Positions 1-9,640 of a stretch of DNA of 64,000 nt are shown one piece after another. Under the pieces are notes generated by a model. That model ran no database searches. It worked only from the letters and a program-made list of their open reading frames with translations, and was not told the origin of the DNA. This stretch comes from Halocafeteria seosinensis (Eukaryota; Sar; Bigyra; Bicosoecida), in contig LVLI01000140.1 of assembly GCA_001687465.1 (NCBI GenBank), forward strand, positions 1 to 64,000, in the 5' to 3' direction. Within the stretch, counting starts at the first letter, position 1, and each line of letters starts with the position of its first letter. Made by a program: the position numbers and the translations under genes.

Positions 1-1
1 C

Positions 2-1263
2 ATCAGTGGTGGTTTAGCCGGAGGAATTTGTNGACCATATTGTGGTCAGAATGCAGACTCTGTGTCAATCCTGAACTGTTCATCGTCCGGACGCATTAGT
101 GGTCGTTCCTCGGGTGGTATCGTCGGATATGCTTTTGCTTATGGGTCGACGCTTGCCAACATCACGGATTGTCATTCGACCGGGACTATTGACGGTAACT
201 ATGCCGGAGGGGTTGCCGGCTCGAACGCCGGATGGCAGGCCGGATCTGTGTACATTCTTCGCTCACACAGTAGCGGAGCAATGCAGGGAGACCACTCCGG
301 AGGGATAGCAGCGCATAGGTGTGGCTACCAGGTGTCGTATGATGATGAGAATGTCGTACAGATAGCTGAATGTTTCTCCACCGGAAAAATAGCTGGTCAC
401 TATAGCGGAGGGATCTGTGGCTCATTTGCGGCCGAAGACGGGCATGTGAAAATTCGGCATAGTTATAGTCGAGGTGCGGTAACGGGCTCGAGAAGTGGAG
501 GAATATGTGGTGGTACTGTAGGCGGCAGTAGTGATTCGTATCTCTTTATCTCGTATAGTTATGCCTCGGGAGCTGTCAGTGGTAGTGATGCCGGAGGAGT
601 TTCCAGTATGGCCGAGGATGATAGTCCAGGCGGTGCTACAGTGGATGTTCGATATTGTGTTATACGTGGACCGCTTCGAAGAGACCTTTCTGTTGAAGTA
701 CAGAACTGTAGGGCAATATCAAATGTTATAGGGAAAGTTTATACCCCATTTTGGTCGGAGCGGATTTGGGCTGTTCCCAGTGAAGATGAGCTACTCATTT
801 TGCGCTACCAGATGGAGCCTTCTCCCAGCACTTCTCCGTCTCCTTTGGCGTCCCCTTCCGTGACCCCTAGTTTGACACGTACACCCTCCCGCACTGCTTC
901 TTCGTCGCTGACACCGACGAAACCCATACGGGAACGGCTACAAGTACTGCTACGCTCACAGATACTCCTTCCGGGTCTGCAACACAGACGGCCTCGGAAA
1001 CATCGACTCCCAGTTCTTCTTCGTCGGGAACTGCGTCGGTAACACCGACCAAGACCTATACAGGAACGCCCACAAGAACTCCTTCCCCCACGAGAACTCC
1101 CTCCCACTCTGCGACACAAACATGTTCTCCGACATCAACTCCCAGCTATTCCCCGTCGGAAACTGAAACACCAACGGTGTCCAACAGACCGCGCGTGAAA
1201 AGGCTGAAAATACAAGTTACGGCGCAAAGGGGGCGCCGAGCCTGGTGGTCGGCGAAAAGCTGA
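2..1263 (+). CDS. GLUG-repeat surface-type protein, 5' partial, with an apparent frameshift
   Basis: The reading frame is open from the window edge (position 2), so the N-terminus is missing; one base at 32 is undetermined. The protein consists of about six imperfect 30-36-residue repeats, each with a core like STGTIDGNYAGGV or SRGAVTGSRSGGI, which is the GLUG-type beta-helix repeat known from surface adhesins. A Ser/Thr/Pro-rich stalk-like tail follows (from about 810). Between 920 and 928 the frame breaks: the Thr/Pro/Ser-rich coding continues in the next frame to a stop at 1261-1263, and comparison with an internal near-repeat at 1041-1070 suggests one missing base. No membrane segment is visible in what remains. 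A cell-surface or wall role is inference. The break may be real decay or a sequencing error. Confidence 0.6.
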
Positions 1264-1499
1264 AAATACCATGTATTGATAATGTTCACTCACACAGCTA
1301 GCATGTAGACTAGACTTCTTCCGATAGGAGCAATATGTATCGAATCGAGCCACTAAAGGTGGTGTTGTTACACACACGATGAGTGAAGGCCCGTTAAAAG
1401 AGCTGCTTCAACTGATGTCGTTTTCCCCTTTCGTTTTCCAGGCCGGAACGCTTGGGGGGTTGAGGCTCGGAACCGTTGAGCCGACGGAAGTCCTATTCC

Positions 1500-1670
1500 G
1501 AGTAGGCTACTCGGAACCGCTCCAGCATCTTCACGTTGTGGCGCATCAACGTGATAGGCAGACAGTTTGGCCATCATCAGCTTCCGCAATTCGGTTGCTC
1601 CCTTGTTCCCCAGCGACCTCATCAAGAAGTTGATCGCGTCTTCACGGAAACCACCCGTCGCCTCCATCAC
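1500..1670 (-). pseudogene. Reverse-transcriptase-like C-terminal tail, broken copy 1
   Basis: On the minus strand the reading EATGGFREDAINFLMRSLG...ELRKLMMAKLS is followed, after a frame change, by ITLMRHNVKMLERF. It aligns with copy 2 at 3197-3430. This kind of ending (a helical stretch such as PFAxExxGxxGxxAxxFLxxLA, then SxxLxxxN) is typical of the tails of repetitive non-LTR reverse-transcriptase proteins in algal and fungal-like genomes; I recognise the style, not a specific family. About four extra bases after the AKLS codons break the frame relative to copy 2, so this is a dead fragment. Confidence 0.4.
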
Positions 1671-1963
1671 GAGCTGAACAATTGCCGTCTGATGGTCCCT
1701 CAGATGACTTTATCCGTTCCATAATCATCTTCTGATCATCTTCTGGGACGGTGAGGGGCTTTTCTGCTGTCCTGGCTAATCTGTGGCCTGTAAGCGGATT
1801 TGCCACCGTCTCGTCGGCATAAACTGTGCTCGTTGGGCCCTTTTGCTCCATAACTGACCTCGCTTCTCCTTCGTTTCGCAGGGCACCGGCTCTTTCATAA
1901 ACTCGAAATATGTAATCGAAGAGTGCGAGCTAGTTCATGTAAACCGGCTTAGCTGTAATCCGA

Positions 1964-3100
1964 TTGCCAACAGTGCAACTTACATTGGTTCTTCAGGAGA
2001 TAGAGAGCAGACATCGCACGCAGACGTTCTCTCTCAAGCAGGCAAAAGCCTTGCAGCGCCGAATAGAATTTCAGCCTGTTGCAGCTACTTCCCATGGGAA
2101 TGGCACTAGTGTACCGTATTCGAGGTCCGAGAGTAGACCACCGACTGATTCTACCACCCAATCAGCATCCATGGCATCACAACCTGAGGTAATGTAATGT
2201 TTATTGACTTGAGTGAAAAGCATGAACATCAGTTGGGGGGAGTCCACGACACGTACGACTCCACACTTGAGTACAGCGGAACGAAAAGCTTTGCGCGGTG
2301 GAAATGGGATAATACAGGTAGCTCTAGCATCAAAAATATGCACTGACGATATGAGTCGTCTCGATCGGACAGTATTAAGGTTACGCGTCTGGAAGGCGAA
2401 GTTACTCGCTGAGCCACTTTCCTTGGGTTGAGGTTCAGGTAGACACCACCAGGATAAATATCATCGATGGAGTTGATTCTGAGCCAAAACTGGGAGCGGA
2501 GGGCAAACGTGGTGATACTAACCGTGCGCACATCCCCAGGGGTCGTGCTGGTCAATTAGAGTTTGCCAAGCGGGCTCAAGCTCTTAACCGGTACATTCTA
2601 GTTCGTGAAGCAAAGGCGAAACGCGAGAAAAATGCTCGCGCTGGTGTTTCCAAGAAGGTATTCGGTCCTGTTTTGCCATCGCACAATTGAAGCTCTTTAT
2701 TAATTTGCCAGAATCTTAGCTGCACTTGACGGACATACATGCGACACCGTCATAGTAGACTCGGAGGACGTTGGGCTCTCGAGAGAAGTAGTGCTGGTGA
2801 TAGTCTGCCACAGCGTCATTCCACGGACGCACCAAGTTCTTCCGTCTCAAGCACAAACCTGTTGACTCCTTGTTTGTACAAAGACTGGTATTGTCAGCAG
2901 TGCATCTGGTTCAGCAGGGCAACTGGAATGACCCCAGCTCTAGGGATGGCTCCAAAGGAGATCAAAAGGTGCAGACATGGTAACAAAAGAGGGGAAACTC
3001 GTAAGAGGAACAAAGGAGTGCTTATGATTTGGTGCGCGAGTTTGTCAGACGGCATGAACGGTGCCGGTTCGAATACAGAAAGTTAATCCATTTCTCAGTG
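1964..3100 (+). other. Unexplained coding-like fragments, no complete gene
   Basis: No intact gene can be built here. Several plus-strand stretches look coding: about 2245-2335 reads DTYDSTLEYSGTKSFARWKW; about 2410-2660 reads a charged segment containing RAGQLEFAKRAQALNRYILV and then a Lys/Ala/Arg-rich run; about 2712-2860 reads ILAALDGHTCDTVIVDSEDV; about 2955-3085 reads GADMVTKEGKLVRG and then, after a frame change, LVREFVRRHERCR. The last pair vaguely recalls the zinc-binding region before a retroelement integrase, but this is weak. Frames change between stretches and I could not join them with phase-consistent introns. Remnants of transposable elements are the likeliest reading. Confidence 0.25.
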
Positions 3101-3196
3101 TCGTCGATAGCTACGATCACAAACCTTGACAGTCCTCGAAGTCCTTCGTGTGTATTGGCATTGCTCCTACCCGAAAAAAGTCTGCTACAGGCTACG

Positions 3197-3430
3197 CTAC
3201 GCCGTGTGAAGGGTGAACCTTACCCCGAACCGGTCCAACATCTTCACGTTGTGGCGCATCAACGTGACTGACAGTTTGGCCGTCATCAGCTTGCGGAAGT
3301 TCCGCATCTCCCTTGTTCCCCAGCGGAAGCCCGATGCTTTCCTGGCAATTCTTTTGAGGAACTTGATTGCGTCTTCCCCGAAGCCGCCCGCCGCCTCTAT
3401 CGCGAACGGGATAATTTCCTTCGCAGACAC
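3197..3430 (-). pseudogene. Reverse-transcriptase-like C-terminal tail, copy 2
   Basis: A 77-residue minus-strand frame reads EIIPFAIEAAGGFGEDAIKF, then LKRIARKASG, then FRKLMTAKLSVTLMRHNVKM. Its last third is nearly the same at DNA level as 1527-1560 (shared runs such as catcttcacgttgtggcgca). The style is that of the C-terminal end of repetitive reverse-transcriptase proteins. No catalytic domain is present upstream on this strand, and the fragment abuts a degenerate GLUG copy at 3431. It is a truncated remnant. Confidence 0.4.
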
Positions 3431-3945
3431 TGCAGCGACCCTGAACTACTCGTCAGCCGGAGACATTAGTTGTGGCTCCCCGGGCGTCGGATACGCTGTG
3501 CTCATCACGGTTTGTGATTCAGCGGGGCTATCGATGATCATGCCGGACGGATTGCCTGCTCGAATGCCGGATAAGTCAGCCGAGATGATACGCCGCATCT
3601 GTGTACATTATCCCCACACACATTAGCTGGTAGATGTGGAACTCAAGTGTCATATAATGATGAAATTGTAAATGTTTCTCTATCGGCAGCTGGCCAGTGC
3701 AGCGGCGGGTTTATGGCTCATTTGTGACCGAATATGGGCATGTTAACATTGGTTTACATGTAGTTATAGCCGTCCAAAGTGTCCTGAGGGTTTCCAAAAG
3801 TGGGGGAATGTTTGATGGTACTGTAGGAGGAAGCAGTGATTCCCATCTCTTTATTTCGTATAGTCATGCACCGGGAGGTGTGGTAGTGTGGAAAGATGAT
3901 ATTCCAGAAGGTGCTAAGATCCCCTTAACTAGTTCCTCTTAGCTG
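3431..3945 (+). pseudogene. Degenerate second copy of the GLUG-repeat gene
   Basis: DNA of this block follows the GLUG gene at about 75-600 in order: a segment like cgtcagccggagacattagt, then atcacggtttgtgattcagc, then ctcatttgtgaccgaatatg, then agtgattcccatctctttat. Frames are interrupted repeatedly, Gly-Gly repeat cores are mutated and pieces are deleted, so it cannot encode the repeat protein. It lies directly against the reverse-transcriptase-like tail at 3197-3430, suggesting that both were duplicated or inserted together. Confidence 0.55.
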
Positions 3946-4851
3946 GTACCAGTTGGGAACCTCTCCGGCCCTACAGGACCTCGAGTGTGACAAGTACAGT
4001 GCACGGCGAAGACGCATGCAGTAACGGTTACAGGGTACTCCAACCGGAAACGGCTAAAGCTGCAGCACCCGCTGCAATGGCCGCGCCGAAGATGATACCA
4101 CCTGTGGTTTGACTGCATGGTATTGGTGGGGATTGCACTCCTTTAAAGGGGTAGAACTTCTACCGTAGATATTGTACACCACTACAGTATGCGTACCGGC
4201 ATACAGGTTCTTGCCGTATATGCACCAAGCGGCGAAATAGCATTAAATCTATTTATTGCTGTCACTGACTCACTGTCTTGTATGATTTCGGATAAGTGTT
4301 ACACGATTACCGTATACATGCACCAGAAGACCAGGCAGTTTAATATGCTTTCTCCTTAGCCGTCGCTCTTTTCGGTAAACCGGTACTTCCTTAACTTCTT
4401 GTTTAGTACCAAAATGGTAGCTTCTCGTAGTAGTGTGTATTAGTTATGGCCTACTGGCTAAGTGGAAATGGGGTTGTACAATTTGTATGACCTGTACAAC
4501 AATTGGAAAATCTTTGGTATTATGTGCTTCCAACACGTTCCCACAAATTGACCGCACCAGGAATACCATGGTACAGTACTGTGCACTTGTGTTAAGCAGC
4601 GAGCATTTCCCACCGAAAACACCAGCAGCCCCTAGCACAACTAATACAACAGCGGAAAATTATGCTTCAATGTCTTGCCCAAGCTGGGGGTGCTTCAATG
4701 GAGCCTCTTCTTGAAGCCGCCGTTCAGTTCAGTTTACATTTCAGTTCAGTAACTCCAGTTTATTAAGTGCTTCGAAAAGATTGTTCGGTTTGGTTTGAGA
4801 GCGCATGTAATACAGATAAATACCACACTACTGTTCACCTGGGATGTCCAC
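3946..4851. other. Intergenic, no gene seen
   Basis: Only short unconvincing frames on both strands, with no recognisable domain, RNA gene or repeat. It continues the decayed region upstream of CNOT2. Confidence 0.5.
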
Positions 4852-5043
4852 ATGATAGTTTGCTTGCTTTTATTATCGTTATACATATTAGTTTTGTCCC
4901 TATGTGTCGGTATAGGAGAAGAGCGAGGTAAGAGAGTTGCTTCAGCTCCACCATTTTTTCCTCACTGGGGAGGTATTTTTAGTCTATATGGCTTGAGTAC
5001 AGCCGTATTCATGCTAGTTTTAGCGAGTTTACATGCTGTATGA
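4852..5043 (+). CDS. Possible small two-helix membrane protein
   Basis: From the ATG at 4852 a 63-residue frame holds two strongly hydrophobic stretches, one right at the start (MIVCLLLLSLYILVLSLCVG) and one at the C-terminus (about residues 46-62), joined by a short charged loop. It ends about 100 bp before the CNOT2 start on the same strand. I know no family for it, codon evidence is too short to weigh, and it may be chance or CNOT2 5' UTR. Confidence 0.2.
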   Translation: MIVCLLLLSLYILVLSLCVGIGEERGKRVASAPPFFPHWGGIFSLYGLSTAVFMLVLASLHAV

Positions 5044-5142
5044 TACTGTACTCTCTTGTGTCATCTATTGATGATATGCGTTTCTGTTTTTATACCGTTT
5101 GAGCTGCAGAACGAGAGCCAAAAGATCAACATCTAAGACGCC

Positions 5143-6933
5143 ATGTCCCAACAACAGCATACAAATAGCAGCAGTATGGGCTTCCCTTCAGCTGTAGGCG
5201 CCAATGCTGCCAATGTAAGTGGTGGAGCTGGTGGTGGGCCTCCTCCACCACCTCACTCCCACCATTACGCGCCACCGCATTTGCAACAGCAGCAGCAACA
5301 TCAGCAGCCTTTGGCAGGATTAGGGTCTCACCCCATGCAACAACAATTCCAACAGACGGCCCCAGGGATGCCTCCTCAGCAACAGAGACATCCAGGACAT
5401 CATCCTCAATACCAGCAGCAGCAATACCCTGTGTTTTCTGCGTCGGCCCCGTTGAATCAACAGCAGCAGCAACAGCAGAGACAGATGTATGCAGCGTTAG
5501 GGCCACCAGGAAGCAGCGCCATGTCTGGTGGAGCGAACATGTTCCCACATTCGCAGTCGCAGCAGTCGATGGGGATGCCGCCGATGAGTACCGCAAATAA
5601 TGTTCCTATTGGTGGAGCTGTTACGGGTTCTGGTGGCATTCAGCAACCCAATGTACCGATGTCTGCGGGTATCAGCATGCCTATGCAAGCAAGCAGCAGC
5701 AATGTGCCCATTCATTCCTCCCAGCAAGTATGTCAGCGCGTTGATTTCTTAGTTTTGAAATGCGAAACAAGCCGTGAATTGTTTCATGCCCTGTCGAATC
5801 TGCAGTTACATCCCGGTGCTATGGCTGCCGCTATGGAAGGCCATGTCCCCGGGGTATCGAAAGCACCCCAGCAGATGCTCGGGCCTCAACAGATGCAGCA
5901 AAGCCTCGGAGTACCTGAGCAGCTTGCGCAATCGCAGAACCAGTTAAACTTTGGCTCTGAGCATTTACCGTCTTCTGCGCCTATGGCATCTAGGTTAGGT
6001 ACGTGGCGTTGCACACTGGAACAGCTCTGGACGATGCCAAGTGTGAATTTGTCCTCCATGTGACTTTGCGCAGACAATGCGAATTTAGGGAGTCGAGGAC
6101 CTACTACTTTAAGGACGGCAAGTGATTCTAGAGCTTCAAGTAACTACTATGCATCATCTGTTTCTGGAGGAGTGGATTTTGGTAGACAGCATGGTGCACC
6201 CAGTTTTAATGGCTCTATGGATACAATGCGGTCAAGAATGGCCCCACCGGCCAAGTCTCAAGGGCGAGGCGAAGACCATGGTCAGCAGCCTCAAGCTGAA
6301 ACTGGCACAGAGGATGATTATGGTCTAATGGGTTTACTGAAAGTTCTTAAGTCGGGCGATAGCAACCGCAATATGTTAAGCCTGGGTGTAGACCTGACCT
6401 CTCTGGGACTAAGCCTCAACACTAGGAATTCTCTACATCCTACGTTCACTCTTCCCTGGGCTGATCGGCCAGTGGCCAGAGAACCAGAGTACAGCTTACC
6501 TGACTGCTACAAACACCCACATCCTCCTCTGAAGACAGGACATTTCAAGAAATTCACCCTGGAGACCCTGATTTACATCTTCTATTCCATGCCGAGAGAC
6601 GTATTACAGGCTTATGCTGCCCAGGAGCTGTACCGCAGAGGTTGGAGATTTCATCAAGATTTGAGGCTGTGGTTGATCTACGACCCTGAAATGTCCACTG
6701 AACTTTCCAAGAAAACAGCAGCAGCATCGGAAGCGGAAAAGAATGTGGAGTATAACTATGTATATTTTGATGTCCAAGTGTGGGAAAAGCGTCCCTTTGC
6801 CGGGAATACAGTGCGGGATGCCCCTGTGAATAAAGGCTTTATACCTCCAGAGGAAATTCAGGTTCCCAAAGCTGCTGAGACAGCTTCTTTAACTAGTACG
6901 ACTCAGGAAACAAGTAGTACAAGCGCAACGTAG
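5143..6933 (+). CDS. CNOT2: CCR4-NOT complex subunit CNOT2 (NOT2/3/5 family)
   Basis: Three exons, 5143-5727, 5806-5998 and 6074-6933, give 545 residues; both introns (78 and 75 nt) are GT-AG and the phases match. The first ~190 residues are Gln/Pro/Gly/Met-rich with CAG/CAA runs, probably disordered. The C-terminal ~150 residues carry the NOT box: a PWADRPVAREPEYSLPDCY-type lead, then the FKKFTLETLIYIFYSMPRD helix and the RGWRFHQDLRLWLIYDP core known from NOT2/CNOT2. The family scaffolds the deadenylase complex that shortens mRNA poly(A) tails and represses translation and transcription. Length fits animal CNOT2 (about 540). The gene converges on the protease gene, with stops only 46 bp apart, so the 3' UTRs probably overlap. 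Confidence 0.9.
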
Positions 6934-6979
6934 ATAGAACCGTGCCTCGGAATAAAAACACTGGCAAGTAACAGACAGT

Positions 6980-8810
6980 CTACATTGTCGATCGATGTGA
7001 GCCTGATGCTGCATCATTGGTCGAGACCGGTTGATGCTGATCATCATCTTCCAATCTTTGATGGTTGAATAAATGTCTGCGTTGTCGGTATTTGTAGGCG
7101 ATCGCCACCAATAAAGCCCCACTAAGCACGAACAACGCGGCAGCAATAGCAGTGGCATGGGCACGAATAGCAGCGATGAATCGCCCAACCAAGCCACCTG
7201 ATTTATGGTTGTTCAGATAAGCATCGCATCGTTTACAGGAGCTAATTTCTTCGCAGTTAGCTCTCGCAAAACTGAGCTCTTCCTTCTCCATATCAAACTG
7301 AAATGCGTAGTCTTGCATCACGTTTGCTCCCAAAATTGCACCATTATTGTCAAACCCAAAAAACCCAACACACCACGCGTCGCCCCAGTTTGATGCCTCG
7401 GGTGCATAATAGGAGAACAAATACTGAGAGGGAGGAGCAGTGAGGCTGGCCTCAAGAAACGCAAACTCGACAGTTGGGAGGATGTCATCCAGATACTCCG
7501 GCGGAGTTTGAGTATTATAGTGTCCCTTGTCTTTATTGGATGGAATCTCGATACATAGCGTCTTTTCTCCTATCTCCTCCGAAAAAAAAGTAGAACCACA
7601 CTGGTGTTTACCAGCGCTTCGGCATGACCTCTCTGCTTCTTTGAAGATCGTTGTAGCCGCCTCAGTGGGAAGGTAAGTAAACGTAGTACCACTATCGACA
7701 ATCGTTCCACGCCCTCCATTAAATCGAAACATATCTACATCCAACGACGTCCACGTTCCATCGGAATTAGAGAGGGACATCTCCCTCACTTCTACCACGT
7801 GGAAAGCTGAGTATCCCTTTAGAGGAGTTGTTACTAAATCTGAGGCCAACATCGTCCTATTTGTAGCCCCTATATTTAGCTGTCCGCCTCGTCGGGAGAG
7901 GCACAGCGAAAACAACAGGTTGCTCGTTACTCCTGCATCACGCAGGGTATACGGTAAAGTTATTGGCTGTTTTGTGAGTCCCATGATGCCATCGGCAAAT
8001 TGGGTCTTGAACATCTTCGATTCGTAGATGTGGCAGCCAAAATCAAAGCGAACTGAGCTATTCTTGTTCCTAGTGCCTCTCCCAATCCATAAGATATCAC
8101 TGTATAAATACCCTTTGATTTTTGATCCTTCCCTGCAACAAAAGCAGCAACATCAGAAATGTTGTAGTCGCGTAGACAAGATGAACGATGCAACTTACAT
8201 ATAACCTTCCTCATAATAACATTTGCCTTGCTTGCTGCAGCTTCTGGCTATCTGTGGACACCCTCCTCCACTGCTGCAGTGGTACAGCTTTGACGTTGAG
8301 CTTGCTGCAGGGTCGAATCGCGGGTTCATGTGTTTACCACATTCATCACAATTCTTGCACGGGAACGCCGTGAGCGTCGACCCTGTGTCCAATACTACTG
8401 TTGCTTCCTGTGGAGGAGTTCCTACTTCTACAAATGAGTAATAGTACCTGCTTCAAGAGACCGAACGCAACCACCGAATACCGAAATTTCTGAAAGCAAA
8501 ATTCCGACAATTCCATGACTTACCCTCGAGCTGTACTGCCGAAGACTGAGGCCGAGACATATTTGTTTCCATCAGCTCCGAGTGTGGCTCTCAAATTTCG
8601 TTTACTTGGTTGGGACGCGGTAGAGAAGTGGCTTTTCTGCGCGGGATAGAGTGAATAAAAAGTTTTTGTAATGGATAGTAGTCGGCAATGATTACTGCTT
8701 CAACTTACATCATGTTCTACGACAGCATACGGCGCATTCTGCGTGCCTACAGCCCACTGAGTTAATAGCAAACTCAGTACAGGACACAATAACACTGCTC
8801 GAGGCAGCAT
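6980..8810 (-). CDS. Membrane-anchored pepsin-family aspartyl protease (plasmepsin V-like)
   Basis: Four exons (8810-8709, 8636-8524, 8447-8199, 8132-6980) encode 538 residues. The N-terminus has a hydrophobic signal sequence (MLPRAVLLCPVLSLLLTQWA). The first active-site loop is VVLDTGSTLTAFPC, followed by a Cys-rich insert (CKNCDECGKHMNPRF, later CSSGGGC); the flap region includes YSDILWIGRG; ADGIMGL and a second active-site loop GTIVDSGTTFTYLP complete the bilobal fold. A single membrane helix lies near the C-terminus with a basic cytosolic tail. Both catalytic Asp residues are present. The nepenthesin-like Cys insert plus membrane anchor resembles plasmepsin V-type ER proteases and their relatives in other protists. 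Substrates cannot be inferred. Transcribed divergently from DHX37. Confidence 0.85.
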
Positions 8811-9640
8811 TATCGCTGTATGAACCTTTATATTGCGTCTGAAGAAAAGAGCTCCGTCTTTGTCGCCACCTTAAAGCGCGTTTCTATTGACCTCACACTT
8901 TCTCAATAAACTGATTAACGCGTGTATCTACGTCCATAATTCATCACAATTAGCATCGTGTACTTGGGTGTTCACAGTGTATCAAATCGCTGTGAATGAC
9001 GTGCAATAACAATGGTTGTGCTACGTCATTTTCCTACTTCAAACGGTGGCAGAACAAGCGCTCGCCTACACGATATATAGCCCCCCGCCCCCGCGAAAGC
9101 AGTGAGCATCTGATCGAAGTTGGTACAAGAGGTGATACAATGTGTGGTATACGTCAGTGGCCTCATGGACGGGAAATATGTCATTTAATGGTCTCAGATA
9201 GAATATACCGTGGGGCCTGTATCCTCGATTCTTGGTCACCACGTAGGGAATGATACGACCCATGACATCCTTCAGTCAGTGTATTCATTGTGAAAGAAAC
9301 TCTCTTTGTGCATTACTTGATGTGGTTACCACGTGAATAAGGGTTAAATCACTGCAAATGACGGGGTAGCTATCCACCATACCATCATCATGGACGCTCT
9401 TCCACAGACACCGATGAGCTCTTTAGTCAACATACTCAGACTTACTAATTCTGGTATTGTCATTCCCATAGGGCCGCTGTACCGTATAATATACAGTCTC
9501 CATGAAACTTGGGTCCCCAACTTCAACTTCATCCAGAGCCTCTCAGTTCATTGTCTTCCTCTTCAGTGGTGTATTGATGATGGCCTGAGCATTAGTATTA
9601 CGGTATTTGTATAGATTATATATCAAAGAAGGGGAGTACA
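8811..9640. promoter_or_regulatory. Intergenic region between divergent protease and DHX37 genes
   Basis: An 830-bp gap that must hold the promoters of both flanking genes. No clear TATA box, RNA gene or repeat. Minus-strand frames around 9066-9263 and 9344-9545 look mildly protein-like (for example LDEVEVGDPSFMETVYYTV), but they contain stops and no recognisable domain, and I do not call a gene. Confidence 0.4.

Noticed and set aside
805-1174. Minus-strand frames opposite the Ser/Thr/Pro tail of the GLUG gene
   Set aside because: They are Arg/Gly/Val-rich antisense shadows of a low-complexity coding region.
5280-5500. CAG/CAA-rich tracts as a microsatellite expansion or regulatory repeat
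   Set aside because: The runs are interrupted and in frame with the CNOT2 polyglutamine-rich N-terminus, a normal feature of that protein.
9344-9532. Minus-strand frame with YIIRYSGPMGM-like wording recalling the C-terminal part of dihydroxy-acid dehydratase
   Set aside because: The downstream dehydratase motifs do not follow in any frame and stops interrupt; the resemblance is too short.
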